Notes: a model not told the origin generated them from the letters alone. 64,000 nucleotides of DNA from Glycomyces sp. L485 (GCF_022548875.1 NZ_JAKZEW010000001.1:186264-250263), one strand, 5' to 3'. Positions 8,601 to 16,906 are shown, counted from the first letter of the stretch. Made by a program: numbers and translations.

Positions 8601-8832
8601 CCTGCGGCACTCGTTCTTCGAGCTCGTGCTGGCGCCCGACGACGGAACGGCGCTGTTCGACGAGGACGCGACGTTCCGGATGGTCGAGGGTCTGGCCGAT
8701 GAGTGGTGTACGTCGTACCAGTCGTACAACTTCCCTGACCAGCACGTCCGGCACTCGGGCTTCGAGCTGCAGCTCGATCCGATAGAAGACGAGACCGGCC
8801 GCGCCGACTCCACCTTCTGCGTCAGCGTCTGA
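5695..8832 (+). CDS. Secreted clan GH-A (GH39-like) glycosidase with CBMs and AbfB domain
   Basis: 1045 residues. A signal peptide (about 1-31) is followed by a TIM-barrel glycosidase (about 35-340). The likely acid/base Glu is in YNEPEGN and the nucleophile Glu in NITEYAY, the clan GH-A arrangement. A beta-sandwich (about 340-465) follows, then CBM6/35-like carbohydrate-binding domains whose starts are marked by YEAED or YEAEF. The C-terminus (about 908-1045) is an AbfB/CBM42 arabinose-binding trefoil with repeated LRSHNYPDRLVRH-like segments. Family knowledge suggests a beta-xylosidase or arabinofuranosidase acting on arabinoxylan-like polymers; the exact GH family is uncertain. ATG 5695 has only weak upstream pairing (GAGTGAGG). 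Its promoter carries the LacI-1 operator, and a strong hairpin follows the stop. Confidence 0.75.
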   Translation: MNVRTRRAARICSAVAAFAIIPLAAVPAAGQEADVIRVDLGQTTGDFLGGASGTLYGLYDEGLPSENLVDGIDLTSVSTKAQDGPQHPGADGLEVLGPLVEASNGDVYIYMTDIHRGFPYQWPGDTPEEKLDTYLDKIRVQAEQVATLPAEQQDNIVFMPYNEPEGNMFGTGTWSYNGISWLDDPQYFFDAWDRAHGTIRSVLPDARIGGPNTTVLYNQVYGFMEHAIAAGTVPDTMAWHELSNPAQIRTNVNKYRGWEAEFFAGTAYEGTELPINITEYAYRYHTSVPGQMIQWVSALEDSKVYGDIAYWNIDGNLSDSAVQANRANGQWWLLHAYSQMSGGQTVEVTPPRPGVSYTLQGVATIDTGKRQARALIGGASGANTLAFDNVPSDVFGQNVHAVVREIGWSGQIGDSGQPDTVAELDVAVSGGTAELAFGSGGLPELDAESAYEVIVTPSVSPGETAVPQSSWEATYEAEDATWIGDGLHRNGPEGSPSSVSKFYTSGGYNVGGMRTGSDNAIEFNVSVPEDGVYDLSVFASSLNTDAEVQDQGPTNMFLRVDGDAATEQELFLTLGYRWVVWDHTDTTVELTAGDHVITLATRSLDGTGAITGDVILDKIDLSLPHPDYGDDVYEAEFAEFSGGAEPTYPTGHNGSGPGAAAVPAGGEATFWVYSPDDAPARLDVASLGDRKVELEVNGETVTTGHGGIVDAFLLGGINQVTVKGAQGLEVDRLAVTPSVGADASALYEAEDGVVAGTAEVTNLSLASGGAAVTGIGGDPGNGNTLTFDGVEVPEAGRYALTFRYSNEEQSPATHYNPDPVARYALVSVNGADPVRAIFPHSFHENNFWELTVPVDLQAGANSIVVRGEEKPQFDGTTYASDTWPDVLLRSRFAPNLDRIAVTPLFADVDWRELRSHNYPDRLVRHTDSNVRLEANPSPAEDARFRMVPGLADGSTGYVSFESVNNPGQYLRHSFFELVLAPDDGTALFDEDATFRMVEGLADEWCTSYQSYNFPDQHVRHSGFELQLDPIEDETGRADSTFCVSV

Positions 8833-8843
8833 TCAACAGTCCG

Positions 8844-8872
8844 GGCGGCCGCCGGCCCAGCCGGCGGCCGCC
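8844..8872 (+). terminator. Strong hairpin terminator
   Basis: GGCGGCCGCCGGC (8844-8856) pairs perfectly over 13 bp with 8860-8872, with loop CCA. There is no T run, as is common in actinobacteria. It ends the glycosidase transcript 11 nt after the stop. Confidence 0.75.
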
Positions 8873-8894
8873 TCTCGGGCGAGGTCCGCTGTAG

Positions 8895-8910
8895 AGCGAA
8901 CCGGTACACT
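8895..8910 (+). promoter_or_regulatory. Imperfect LacI-1 operator before its own gene
   Basis: AGCGAACCGGTACACT matches the 16-bp palindrome at 14 positions. It lies 35 nt before the GTG of the LacI gene, consistent with weaker autoregulation. Confidence 0.65.
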
Positions 8911-8944
8911 CGATCATGTCCGAGCGAGGAGTGGAAGGAACAAC

Positions 8945-9952
8945 GTGGCAACGATCGGCGATGTAGCACGTGAAGCCGGGGTGTCGCGCAGTACCGTCTC
9001 CTCGGTCCTCACCGGCCGCAAATACGTCAGCCCCCAGACCCGGGCGAAGGTCGACGCCGCGGTCGCCAAGCTCCACTTCTCGGTCAACGCCGGAGCGAGG
9101 GCGCTGGCGACCTCTCGGACGATGACGTTCGGCGTCGTCGTCCGCTTCCACGAGGCCGAGTTCAGCCCGGCGCTCGCGGCGTACCTCATCGCGCTGTCCG
9201 ACGCGGCGCGCGAGCAGGGCTACTCGGTCGTGCTGCTGACCGAGCCCGACGGCACGGAGGCGGTGCGGCGGGCGATCTCCGGCCGCCAGGTCGACGGGTT
9301 CATCCTGCTCAACGTGGTCGACGACGACCCGCGGCTGGAGCCGATCAGCCAGGCCCGCTACCCCGCGGTCCTCATCGGGATGCCGCAGGACGCACGCGGC
9401 GTCGACGCGGTCGACCTCGACTTCGCCGCGGCGGCCGCGATGCTGGTCGACCACATCGCCGACGCCGGGCACCGCGAGGCGATGTTCGTCCGATGGCCCG
9501 AGGAGCTGTACTCCTCGGGCAGCACCTACGCGACCCGGTTCGACCGCTCGGCGCGAGAGAGGGCCGAGCGGCGCGACCTGCGACTCGTTCCGGTCTCCGT
9601 CCCGGTGGGACCCGAGCAGGTGCGCACGACCCTGCGCGCCGCGCTGGAGAACCCCGAGAACCCGCACGCGCTGCTCATCCACAACGACGCCGCCGTGGCG
9701 ATGCTCCCGTTCGTGCTCGGCGATCTCGGGCTCGAAGTGCCCGCCGACCGCAGCGTCGTCTCGCTGCACGCGGCAGAGCTCGCGCGACTCTACGTCTTGT
9801 CGTTCACGTCGGTCGAGTCCGAGCCGGTCGCCGTCGCCCAGGCCGCGGTCGAGATGCTCGGGAAGCGGATCGCTTCGCCCGACAGTCCCGTGCACAAGCG
9901 CCTCATCATGCCGCACCTGGAGCCCAGAGCGAGCGTCGAAACTGTCGCATAG
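8945..9952 (+). CDS. LacI-family transcriptional regulator (LacI-1)
   Basis: 335 residues from a GTG behind GGAAGGAA. The N-terminal HTH is classical (ATIGDVAREAGVSRSTVSSV, residues 2-21), followed by a hinge helix with ALATSRTMTFGVVV. A periplasmic-binding-protein-like sugar domain (about 60-330) would bind the inducing oligosaccharide. The gene sits between the secreted glycosidase and the ABC importer. Both have copies of the palindrome AGCGAACCGGTTCGCT at their promoters, and a 14/16 copy precedes this gene. I infer that it represses the whole 5.6-15.2 kb locus, itself included, and is released by a transported sugar. Confidence 0.9.
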   Translation: MATIGDVAREAGVSRSTVSSVLTGRKYVSPQTRAKVDAAVAKLHFSVNAGARALATSRTMTFGVVVRFHEAEFSPALAAYLIALSDAAREQGYSVVLLTEPDGTEAVRRAISGRQVDGFILLNVVDDDPRLEPISQARYPAVLIGMPQDARGVDAVDLDFAAAAAMLVDHIADAGHREAMFVRWPEELYSSGSTYATRFDRSARERAERRDLRLVPVSVPVGPEQVRTTLRAALENPENPHALLIHNDAAVAMLPFVLGDLGLEVPADRSVVSLHAAELARLYVLSFTSVESEPVAVAQAAVEMLGKRIASPDSPVHKRLIMPHLEPRASVETVA

Positions 9953-9989
9953 GCCCGTGACGAGGGTGTATCAGGGCAGCTCAAGAATC

Positions 9990-10055
9990 AGCGAACCGGT
10001 TCGCCTTGACGAATGCGGATCCGTGCTGGCATGATCGGCAGCGAACCGGTTCGCT
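9990..10055 (+). promoter_or_regulatory. Importer promoter flanked by two LacI-1 operators
   Basis: TTGACG (10006-10011) and CATGAT (10030-10035) are 18 bp apart. One operator copy ends right against the -35 (9990-10005, 15 of 16 matches). A perfect copy (10040-10055) lies just after the -10. The centres are 50 bp apart, close to five helical turns, so one repressor tetramer or two dimers could occupy both sides of the promoter. Confidence 0.85.
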
Positions 10056-10120
10056 GACTATTGGAATCCCTCGAGTCAGCGAGGCACCGGTGATCCCAAC
10101 TCGACGAAGAGGCCGATGAA

Positions 10121-11377
10121 ATGACGAACAAGACGATGCGCCGGTGCCTCGCCGCCGGCGCCGCGGTCACGATGGGCGCCCTGGCCGCCTGCTCCGGCGG
10201 CACGCCCGAACCGGGAGAGAGCGGCAACGCGAGCGAAGGCTCGACGACCGCCGAGATCGCCTTCTGGGACCCCTACCCCCAGCACACCGAAGGTTCCGCC
10301 TGGGACGAGCACGTCAAGTCCTGCGCCCCGGACGGATCGACGATCGTGCGGACCAGCGCGCCCCAGACCGACCTGTTCAACCAGCTCACCACCGCAGTGA
10401 AGGAGGGCGGCGCCCCCGACGTCGTCCTGCTCGACAACCCGATGATGCCCGAAGCCGTCGGCGCCGAAATGCTGGCGACCGCCGAGCAGGCGGGCATCGA
10501 CACCACCGGCGTCGACGAGAACCTCATCGGACCCGGCGTCGTCGACGGCACCGCCTACGGCGTGCCGTTCGGCTCAAACGCGCTCGGCCTGTACTACAAC
10601 GTCGACCTGCTGGCAGAAGCCGGCGTCGACCCGGCCTCGATCACCGACTGGGACTCCCTGACCGCAGCGATGGAGCAGGTCGCCGCAGACGGCGGCAAGG
10701 GCATCACCTTCTCCGGCGTCACCGGCGAAGAGGGCGTCTTCCAGTTCCTCCCCTGGTTCTGGGGCGCCGGAGCCGACCTGTCCGACATCACCTCGGACGA
10801 GGCCGTCGCGGCCGGGCAGCTCCTCTCGGACTGGATCGGTGAGGGCCTGGCCCCCCGTTCGGCGGCCACCGACAACCAGTCGGCGGCCTGGGACCTGTTC
10901 CTCACCGGCGAGTACGCCTTCGCTGAGAACGGCTCGTGGTTCGCCTCGGCCGCGGCCGAAGCGGACTTCGAGGTCGGCGTCATCCCGATCCCGGCCAAGG
11001 ACGGCGGCGTCGCCCCGGTGCCGACCGGCGGCGAGTTCGCCGTGGCCCCGATCCAGACCGAGGACGCCTCCGACCACTACGCGAACGCGTCGGCCGTGAT
11101 CGCCTGCCTGACCGAAGGCGAGGCCGCGTTCCAGACCAACGAGACGCTCGGCTACCTCTCCGCCAAGCCCGAGGTCCGCGCCGACCAGGCGGACCAGTCG
11201 CCCCTGTGGGAGCCGTGGGTGTCCGCAGTCGAGGGCGCCCAGGGCCGCACCACCGAACTCGGCAGCGAGTACGTCGACGTGTCCGCCTCGCTCTCCGGGG
11301 CGATCCAGGCCGCGATCAACGCCGAGGGCGACCAGGCAGCCGTCGAGGCCGCGTTCCAGGACGCCGGCGGATTCTGA
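10121..11377 (+). CDS. ABC importer sugar-binding lipoprotein
   Basis: 418 residues. A lipoprotein signal with lipobox LAAC (residues 21-24) would anchor it outside the membrane. The rest is a family-1 solute-binding protein (MalE-like): N-terminal AEIAFWDPYPQHT and the central KGITFSG...FLPWFWGAGA segment are typical. It captures an oligosaccharide and hands it to the two permeases downstream. No ATPase gene is in the locus, so a shared MsiK-type ATPase elsewhere is likely, as in other actinobacteria. The promoter carries two LacI-1 operators. A 14-bp hairpin follows directly, which usually keeps binding-protein mRNA in excess over permease mRNA. Confidence 0.9.
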   Translation: MTNKTMRRCLAAGAAVTMGALAACSGGTPEPGESGNASEGSTTAEIAFWDPYPQHTEGSAWDEHVKSCAPDGSTIVRTSAPQTDLFNQLTTAVKEGGAPDVVLLDNPMMPEAVGAEMLATAEQAGIDTTGVDENLIGPGVVDGTAYGVPFGSNALGLYYNVDLLAEAGVDPASITDWDSLTAAMEQVAADGGKGITFSGVTGEEGVFQFLPWFWGAGADLSDITSDEAVAAGQLLSDWIGEGLAPRSAATDNQSAAWDLFLTGEYAFAENGSWFASAAAEADFEVGVIPIPAKDGGVAPVPTGGEFAVAPIQTEDASDHYANASAVIACLTEGEAAFQTNETLGYLSAKPEVRADQADQSPLWEPWVSAVEGAQGRTTELGSEYVDVSASLSGAIQAAINAEGDQAAVEAAFQDAGGF

Positions 11378-11380
11378 CGG

Positions 11381-11412
11381 TCGGTCGGCCCGCCCTCGGG
11401 CGGGCCGACCGA
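11381..11412 (+). terminator. Intra-operon hairpin (attenuator-like)
   Basis: TCGGTCGGCCCGCC (11381-11394) pairs perfectly over 14 bp with 11399-11412, with loop CTCG and no T run. It sits between the binding-protein and first permease genes, where partial termination or 3'-end protection would set the expression ratio. Confidence 0.7.
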
Positions 11413-11442
11413 TCCGGCAACCCGGATCGGAGCAGTACCCGA

Positions 11443-12390
11443 ATGACCACTCTGACCACGAGAACGGCAGCGCCGACCACTCAGGAACGGGCGACCTCGA
11501 AGCCGAGACGGCACGGCGCTCGCTGGGCGGCCGTCGCGTTCGTCGCCCCGCTGGTGATCTACCTCCTCCTCTTCTACGCCTACCCGCTCGCCCAGAACCT
11601 GTCGATGAGCCTGCACCGCTTCGACCGCGGGACCTTCATCAACGGCGGCGCCCCGTTCGTCGGCACCGAGATCTACCAGGACGTGGTCGAACACCCGCGG
11701 TTCTGGACCATCGTGCGGCAGACGACGGTGTTCACCGCCGCCTCGCTCGTGTTCCAGTACCTGATCGGACTGGCGCTGGCGGTCTTCTTCCACCGCGGCG
11801 GGTTCCGGCTGGCGGCGCCGCTTCGCGCCATGTTCCTCGTCCCGTGGCTCCTGCCCATCATCGTCTCGGGCACCACCTGGCAGTGGATGATGAACCCGGA
11901 CGACGGCATCCTCAACTCGTTCATCGGCCTGTTCGGCGCCGATCCGGTGTGGTGGCTCAGCGCCGACAACGCCCTGATGTCGGTGGCGATCGCGAACATC
12001 TGGCTCGGCATACCGTTCAACCTGGTGATTCTCTATTCAGGACTCCAAGGCATCCCGAAGGAGCTCTACGAGGCCGCGTCGATGGACGGCGCCACTCCCT
12101 GGCAGCAGTTCTGGCGCATCACCCTCCCGATGCTGCGTCCGGTCTCCCTCATCACCCTGCTCCTCGGCCTGGTGTACACGCTCAAGGTCGTCGACATCAT
12201 CTGGATCATGACGCTCGGAACCGGGACGTCCCAGACGCTCGCGACGTGGGCTTACGGCATGTCCGTCGGCAAGGGCGCCTCGGCGATCATCCGCTACTCC
12301 GAAGCCTCGGCCGTGGGGACGATACTGCTGCTGGCCGCACTCGCATTCGGCCTGATCTACATCGCGGCCCAACGGAAGCAGGAGGACTGA
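11443..12390 (+). CDS. ABC sugar importer permease 1 (MalF-like)
   Basis: 315 residues with six predicted membrane helices starting near residue 30 (AAVAFVAPLVIYLLLFY). The EAA loop that contacts the ATPase reads YEAASMDGATPWQQFWRITL (about 207-226), the usual form for carbohydrate type-I importers. ATG 11443 is the first start after the intergenic hairpin and has little Shine-Dalgarno pairing. The stop is 1 nt before permease 2, so the two are coupled. Confidence 0.9.
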   Translation: MTTLTTRTAAPTTQERATSKPRRHGARWAAVAFVAPLVIYLLLFYAYPLAQNLSMSLHRFDRGTFINGGAPFVGTEIYQDVVEHPRFWTIVRQTTVFTAASLVFQYLIGLALAVFFHRGGFRLAAPLRAMFLVPWLLPIIVSGTTWQWMMNPDDGILNSFIGLFGADPVWWLSADNALMSVAIANIWLGIPFNLVILYSGLQGIPKELYEAASMDGATPWQQFWRITLPMLRPVSLITLLLGLVYTLKVVDIIWIMTLGTGTSQTLATWAYGMSVGKGASAIIRYSEASAVGTILLLAALAFGLIYIAAQRKQED

Positions 12391-12391
12391 C

Positions 12392-13201
12392 ATGGCCCGC
12401 ACCTGGTGGAAGAACCCCGTCGCGGTCGTCGTGACCGCGCTCATGCTGTTCCCTCTCTACTGGATGCTCAACGTCTCGTTCACCAGGCGCGAGAGCATCC
12501 GAGGCGGCGACCTCCTGCCCGTCGACTTCACCTTGGACCACTACGCGGTCGTCCTCCGCGATCAGCTCCCGTACCTCGGCACGAGCCTCGTGATCGGCGC
12601 CGGGACGGTGGTGCTCACGCTCGCTATCGCGGCGCCGGCCTCGTTCGCGCTCGCCAGAATGGCCGTGCCGGGACGCCGCGTCCTCGGTTTCGCGCTGATC
12701 GTGGCGCAGATGGTCCCGGCCGTGGTCATGTCGCTCGGCCTGTACTCGATCTACAACACCGTGGGGCTGCTCGACACGCTTCCGGGCCTGATCCTTGCGG
12801 ACTCCACGATCGCGGTCCCGTTCGCCGTCCTGCTCCTCACCGCGTTCATGTCCGGCATTCCCCGTGAACTGCTGCAAGCGGCCCAGATCGACGGCGCCTC
12901 GCACTGGCGGACGTTCCGGTCGATCGTGCTGCCGGTCTCGCGGAACGCGATCATCACTTCGGCGCTGTTCGCGTTCCTGTGGGCGTGGTCGGACTTCATC
13001 TTCGCTTCCACCCTCAATCGCGAGGGCGGCTTGCTCCGGCCGATCACGATGGGCATATACAACTACATCGGAGCCCAGAACCAGGAGTGGGGCCCGATGA
13101 TGGCGACCGCGGTGGTCGCCTCGATCCCGGCGGCGGTGCTGCTGGTCGTGGCACAGAAATACGTGGCCGCCGGCGTGACCGCCGGCGCGGTCAAGAACTA
13201 G
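12392..13201 (+). CDS. ABC sugar importer permease 2 (MalG-like)
   Basis: 269 residues, six helices. The EAA motif appears as LLQAAQIDGASHWRTFRSIV (about 158-177) and the family signature SDFIFASTLNREGGLLRP near the end of the conserved core. GCAGGAGGA provides the ribosome site within the end of permease 1. Together with the lipoprotein and permease 1 it forms a complete transmembrane importer lacking only the ATPase. Confidence 0.9.
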   Translation: MARTWWKNPVAVVVTALMLFPLYWMLNVSFTRRESIRGGDLLPVDFTLDHYAVVLRDQLPYLGTSLVIGAGTVVLTLAIAAPASFALARMAVPGRRVLGFALIVAQMVPAVVMSLGLYSIYNTVGLLDTLPGLILADSTIAVPFAVLLLTAFMSGIPRELLQAAQIDGASHWRTFRSIVLPVSRNAIITSALFAFLWAWSDFIFASTLNREGGLLRPITMGIYNYIGAQNQEWGPMMATAVVASIPAAVLLVVAQKYVAAGVTAGAVKN

Positions 13202-13221
13202 AGGAAACGAGTGACAACCTG

Positions 13222-15243
13222 ATGAACACGTTCGAGACGACCGAGGACTCCATCACCTGGCGCGGCGACGGTGAGACGCTGGTGGTCCAGGCGTGGGGCC
13301 GCGATTCGCTGCGGGTGCGCAGTTCGCCGTCGGGCGACGTGCGCGACACGGATTTCGCGCTGCTGGAGCCCGAGCCGGTTCAGGTCGCCATCGAGGTGGA
13401 CGGCGAGACCGCGACGCTCACGAACGGCGCCATCACAGCCGTGCTCAGGGCCTGGGGCGGCTTCGACTATCAGACCGGCTATGACGTCTTCAAGTGCTCG
13501 CTGGAGTTCCGTGACGCGGACGGGCGAACCGTGCTCAAGGAACTCGGCGGTGGAGGCGCTCTCAAGCTCGCCGCGCGCGAGTTCCGGCCGCAGGCCGGTG
13601 GAGCGCACCGCCTGCGAGCCGCGTTCGAGCCGGTCGCGGGGGAGAAGCTCTACGGGATGGGGCAGTACCAGCAGGAGATCCTCGACGTCAAGGGATCCAC
13701 GTTCGAACTGGCGCACCGCAACTCCCAGGCCAGCGTCCCCTTCGTCGTCTCCAGCGCAGGTTACGGGTTCCTGTGGCACAACCCGGCCATCGGGGCGGCC
13801 ACGTTCGCGGCGAACCGCACCGAGTGGGTCGCCGAAGCCACCGAACAGCTCGACTACTGGATCACGGTCGGTACGACGCCCGCGAAGATCAGCGGCGCGT
13901 ACGCCGATGCGACAGGGCACGCCCCGATGATGCCCGAGTACGGGCTCGGGTACTGGCAGTGCAAGCTGCGGTACTGGAACCAGGAGCAGCTGCTCGAGGT
14001 GGCGCGCGAGCACAGGCGGCGTGGGTTGCCGCTCGACGTCATCGTCGCGGACTTCTTCCACTGGCCCAAGATGGGCGACTTCCGCTTCGAGGAGGAGTTC
14101 TGGCCCGACCCGGCCGCGATGGTCGCCGAGCTCAAGGAGATGGGCGTGGAGCTGATGGTCTCCGTCTGGCCCCAGGTCTCGCTCGAGTCGGAGAACTTCG
14201 CGAGGCTCAAGAAGGAGAACCTGCTGGTCCGCACGGAAAGGGGCCTGGACGTCCAGATGGGCTTCCAAGGTCCGAGCATGTTCCTCGACGCCACGAACCC
14301 CCGCGCTCGCTCCGAGGTCTGGGACATCGTCAGGCGCAACTACCACGACCTCGGCATCAAGGTCTTCTGGCTCGACGAGGCCGAACCCGAGTACGGCGTC
14401 TACGACTTCGACAACTACCGCTATCACGCGGGTCCGAACGTCGAGGTCGGCAACGTGTACCCCCAGGCGTTCTCGCGGATGTTCTACGAAGGACAGCGCG
14501 AGGCCGGTCAGGACGAGGTGGTGAACCTGGTGCGCTGCGCCTGGGCCGGCAGCCAGCGCTACGGGGCGCTCGTGTGGTCCGGGGACATCCACTCGAGCTG
14601 GGAGGACTTCCGAAAGCAGATCACCGCGGGCATCCACATGGGCGTCGCGGGCATCCCGTGGTTCACCACCGACATCGGCGGCTTCGGCGGCGGGAACATC
14701 CACGACCCCGGTTTCCGCGACCTGCTCGTCAGGTGGTTCCAGTTCGGGGCGTTCTGCCCGGTCATGCGCATGCACGGTGACAGGCAGCCGAGCGAGGAGG
14801 TCCGGGCTGCGGACGGCTCGGCCCGCAACCCCACCGGCGCGCCCAACGAGCTGTGGAGTTTCGGTGAGGAGGTCTACGAGATCCTCGCTCGCTACGTCCA
14901 CTTCCGGGAGGCGATGCGGCCGTATACCCGCCGCCTGATGGAAGACGCCCACACCGACGGCCAGCCGGTCATGCGCGGCATGTTCCACGAGTTCCCTGCC
15001 GACGAAGTCTGCTGGGACCTGGCCGACCAGTACATGTACGGCCCTGACCTGCTGGTCGCTCCTGTGGTCGAGCCGCGCGTGACCAGCCGCCGCGTCTATC
15101 TGCCCGCAGGCGCGCAGTGGACCGACCTGCGCACCGGGACGGGGCACGAAGGCGGCCAGTGGCTCACCGTCGACGCCCCGCTCGACCGCATCCCGGTCTT
15201 CACTCGGAACGGCGCACTGCCCGAACTCGTCGGCGCGATCTAG
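13222..15243 (+). CDS. GH31 glycosidase, probable alpha-xylosidase
   Basis: 673 residues, no signal peptide, so probably cytoplasmic and acting on imported oligosaccharides. The N-terminal beta-sandwich ends near MMPEYGLGYWQCKLRYWNQE, the usual entry to the GH31 barrel. The nucleophile is D385 in FWLDEAEPE and the acid/base D455 in WSGDIHSSW. The xLDEAEPEYG form resembles alpha-xylosidases active on xyloglucan-type fragments more than maltases. ATG 13222 starts 20 nt after the permease stop in the same operon. Role inferred: removing alpha-xylosyl or similar side chains from sugars delivered by the importer. A long hairpin follows. Confidence 0.85.
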   Translation: MNTFETTEDSITWRGDGETLVVQAWGRDSLRVRSSPSGDVRDTDFALLEPEPVQVAIEVDGETATLTNGAITAVLRAWGGFDYQTGYDVFKCSLEFRDADGRTVLKELGGGGALKLAAREFRPQAGGAHRLRAAFEPVAGEKLYGMGQYQQEILDVKGSTFELAHRNSQASVPFVVSSAGYGFLWHNPAIGAATFAANRTEWVAEATEQLDYWITVGTTPAKISGAYADATGHAPMMPEYGLGYWQCKLRYWNQEQLLEVAREHRRRGLPLDVIVADFFHWPKMGDFRFEEEFWPDPAAMVAELKEMGVELMVSVWPQVSLESENFARLKKENLLVRTERGLDVQMGFQGPSMFLDATNPRARSEVWDIVRRNYHDLGIKVFWLDEAEPEYGVYDFDNYRYHAGPNVEVGNVYPQAFSRMFYEGQREAGQDEVVNLVRCAWAGSQRYGALVWSGDIHSSWEDFRKQITAGIHMGVAGIPWFTTDIGGFGGGNIHDPGFRDLLVRWFQFGAFCPVMRMHGDRQPSEEVRAADGSARNPTGAPNELWSFGEEVYEILARYVHFREAMRPYTRRLMEDAHTDGQPVMRGMFHEFPADEVCWDLADQYMYGPDLLVAPVVEPRVTSRRVYLPAGAQWTDLRTGTGHEGGQWLTVDAPLDRIPVFTRNGALPELVGAI

Positions 15244-15330
15244 AACCGTCGGTCGGAGAAGAGCTCGATTGGAGGTCGTTCCCGCACACCGTGGTGTGCT
15301 CGAAGGAGGTCCCCAGTCCGGCGCGGTCTG

Positions 15331-15368
15331 CCGATCAGCTCCACGAAATGCTCCGTGGAGCTGATCGG
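15331..15368. terminator. Bidirectional hairpin between convergent genes
   Basis: CCGATCAGCTCCACG (15331-15345) and its exact 15-bp complement (15354-15368) flank loop AAATGCTC. The structure sits between the convergent GH31 and GH43 genes and could stop both transcripts. Confidence 0.75.
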
Positions 15369-15408
15369 ATCCATCCATGTCGGACGGCGTCGCGTCGAGG
15401 TCGGGGGC

Positions 15409-16812
15409 CTAGATCGGGGCGATGCCTTCGAGGGTCGGGACGACCGGTCGGATGGAGCCGTCCGGCTCGAAGTACAGGCGGTCGATCATGGTCTCGCGGT
15501 GGGTGCCGTCGCCGTCGGGTATGGCGAAGCGGTGGTAGGCGATGTACCAGTCGTCGGTGCCGGGGACCTGGACGACCGAGTGGTGGCCGGTGCCCTTGAT
15601 GCCTTGGCTCAGGTCCTTTTGGAGGATCACTCCGACTCGATCGCTCCACGGGCCGGTCGGCGAGGAACCGGTGGCGTAGGCGACGCGGTAGTCCTCGCTT
15701 CGGGTGTCGTTCTCCGACCACATGAAGTAGTAGGTGCCGTCGCGTTCGACGACGAAGGCGCCCTCGTTGTAACCGGGCGGGTCGTAGATGGCGACCTGGT
15801 CGGGGTCGAACGAGATCATGTCCTCGTTCAGCGGCACCTGCTGCGCCTGGCCGTTTCCCCAGTACAGGTAGGACTGGCCGTCGTCATCGGTGTAGACGGC
15901 CGGGTCGATCGCCTGGCCCGAGTAGGTGCCCGCCGGGACCAGCGGTTCACCGAGGGCGTCGGTGAACGGGCCGGTCGGTGAGTCCGAGACGGCCACGCCG
16001 AGGTGCTTGGCCGTGTTGCCGCTGGCCAGACCGCCGGAGAAGTAGAAGTAGTACTTCCCGTTCTTCTCGGCGATGCCGGGCGCCCAGGCCGAGTTGTCGG
16101 CCCAGGAGACGTCGGTCGCGAGGTCGAGGATCACGCCGTGGTCGGTCCAGTTGACCAGGTCGGTGGAGGAGAAGGCCCGGTACTGGGTGCCCGACCAGCC
16201 GGCGAAGCCGTCGGTGGTCGGGTAGAGGTAGTAGGTGTCGTCGAAGACGACGATGTTCGGGTCGGCGAACAGGCCGGGCAGAGCCGGATTCGAGACCAGG
16301 TTCAGCTCCCATTTCTGATTGTCGCCGGTGTGGCAGTCCCACTGCTGGAGTCGTGCGCCGTTGTCGGTCGAGGAGCTGGGCACGTCGAGGCACTTGTCGG
16401 AATGGCGGGCGATGAGTTGCACCTGGCCGTTCCCGGCGTCTTGGATCTGCCATTGCTGGTTGGCTCCGCCGTTGCAGGTCCACTGGATGACCTTGGCGCC
16501 GTTGGAGTCCGAGGCAGAGGTGACGTCGAGGCACTTGTCGGAGTGGCGAGCGGTGAGCTCGACGTAGCCGTCGCCCAGGTCGTTCATGCGCCACAGCTGG
16601 TTCAGGCCGTCGTTGCAGTCGTATTGCGCGATCTCTGCGCCGTCGGCGGTGGATGCGCTGATCACGTCGGCGCATTTGTCCGAGTGGAAGGCGATCAGGT
16701 TGACCGACGTCCCGTCGGTCAGATGGTGATCGGCCGCGGCGGGGGAGGCTCCGCTCAACGCGATGGCCAGCGCCAACACGAGAGCGGAGCATATGGAGCG
16801 GATTCTGGGCAT
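15409..16812 (-). CDS. Secreted GH43-like glycosidase with N-terminal ricin-type lectin
   Basis: 467 residues. A signal peptide (about 1-27, ending SPAAA) is followed by a ricin-B/CBM13 trefoil (about 35-172) with three repeats carrying HSDKC and Q-x-W motifs (NQLW, NQQW, NQKW). A five-bladed GH43-type propeller follows (about 178-467). The catalytic triad is visible: Asp in FADPNIV (base), Asp in AIDPAVY (pKa tuner) and Glu in YNEGAFV (acid). Family members release arabinose, xylose or galactose units. The start is the ATG at 16812, preceded by AAGGAGATCACC. A 9/12 version of the second operator lies 51 nt upstream, and a frameshifted small gene precedes it on the same strand, so it may belong to the LacI-2 regulon. 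Confidence 0.85.
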   Translation of the reverse strand: MPRIRSICSALVLALAIALSGASPAAADHHLTDGTSVNLIAFHSDKCADVISASTADGAEIAQYDCNDGLNQLWRMNDLGDGYVELTARHSDKCLDVTSASDSNGAKVIQWTCNGGANQQWQIQDAGNGQVQLIARHSDKCLDVPSSSTDNGARLQQWDCHTGDNQKWELNLVSNPALPGLFADPNIVVFDDTYYLYPTTDGFAGWSGTQYRAFSSTDLVNWTDHGVILDLATDVSWADNSAWAPGIAEKNGKYYFYFSGGLASGNTAKHLGVAVSDSPTGPFTDALGEPLVPAGTYSGQAIDPAVYTDDDGQSYLYWGNGQAQQVPLNEDMISFDPDQVAIYDPPGYNEGAFVVERDGTYYFMWSENDTRSEDYRVAYATGSSPTGPWSDRVGVILQKDLSQGIKGTGHHSVVQVPGTDDWYIAYHRFAIPDGDGTHRETMIDRLYFEPDGSIRPVVPTLEGIAPI

Positions 16813-16862
16813 GGTGATCTCCTTGGTTCGGGGCGCCAGGCTCGAACGGGCGCGGACCGAGT

Positions 16863-16874
16863 GGTACCGATAAC
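16863..16874 (-). promoter_or_regulatory. Weak LacI-2-type operator upstream of the GH43 gene
   Basis: Read on the minus strand, GTTATCGGTACC matches the GATATCGTTATC operator at 9 of 12 positions including the central TCG. It lies 51 nt before the GH43 start codon. The match is marginal on its own and is supported mainly by location. Confidence 0.35.
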
Positions 16875-16906
16875 ATGGGCTGATCCAGTGTGGGAACGAC
16901 CGAGGA

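Noticed and set aside
6979-8754. A 591-codon minus-strand frame inside the secreted glycosidase gene
   Set aside because: Antisense to a protein with clear catalytic and binding motifs; no recognisable domain.
13198-15378. A 726-codon minus-strand frame opposite the GH31 gene
   Set aside because: Mirror of GH31 codon bias; no ribosome site or domain.
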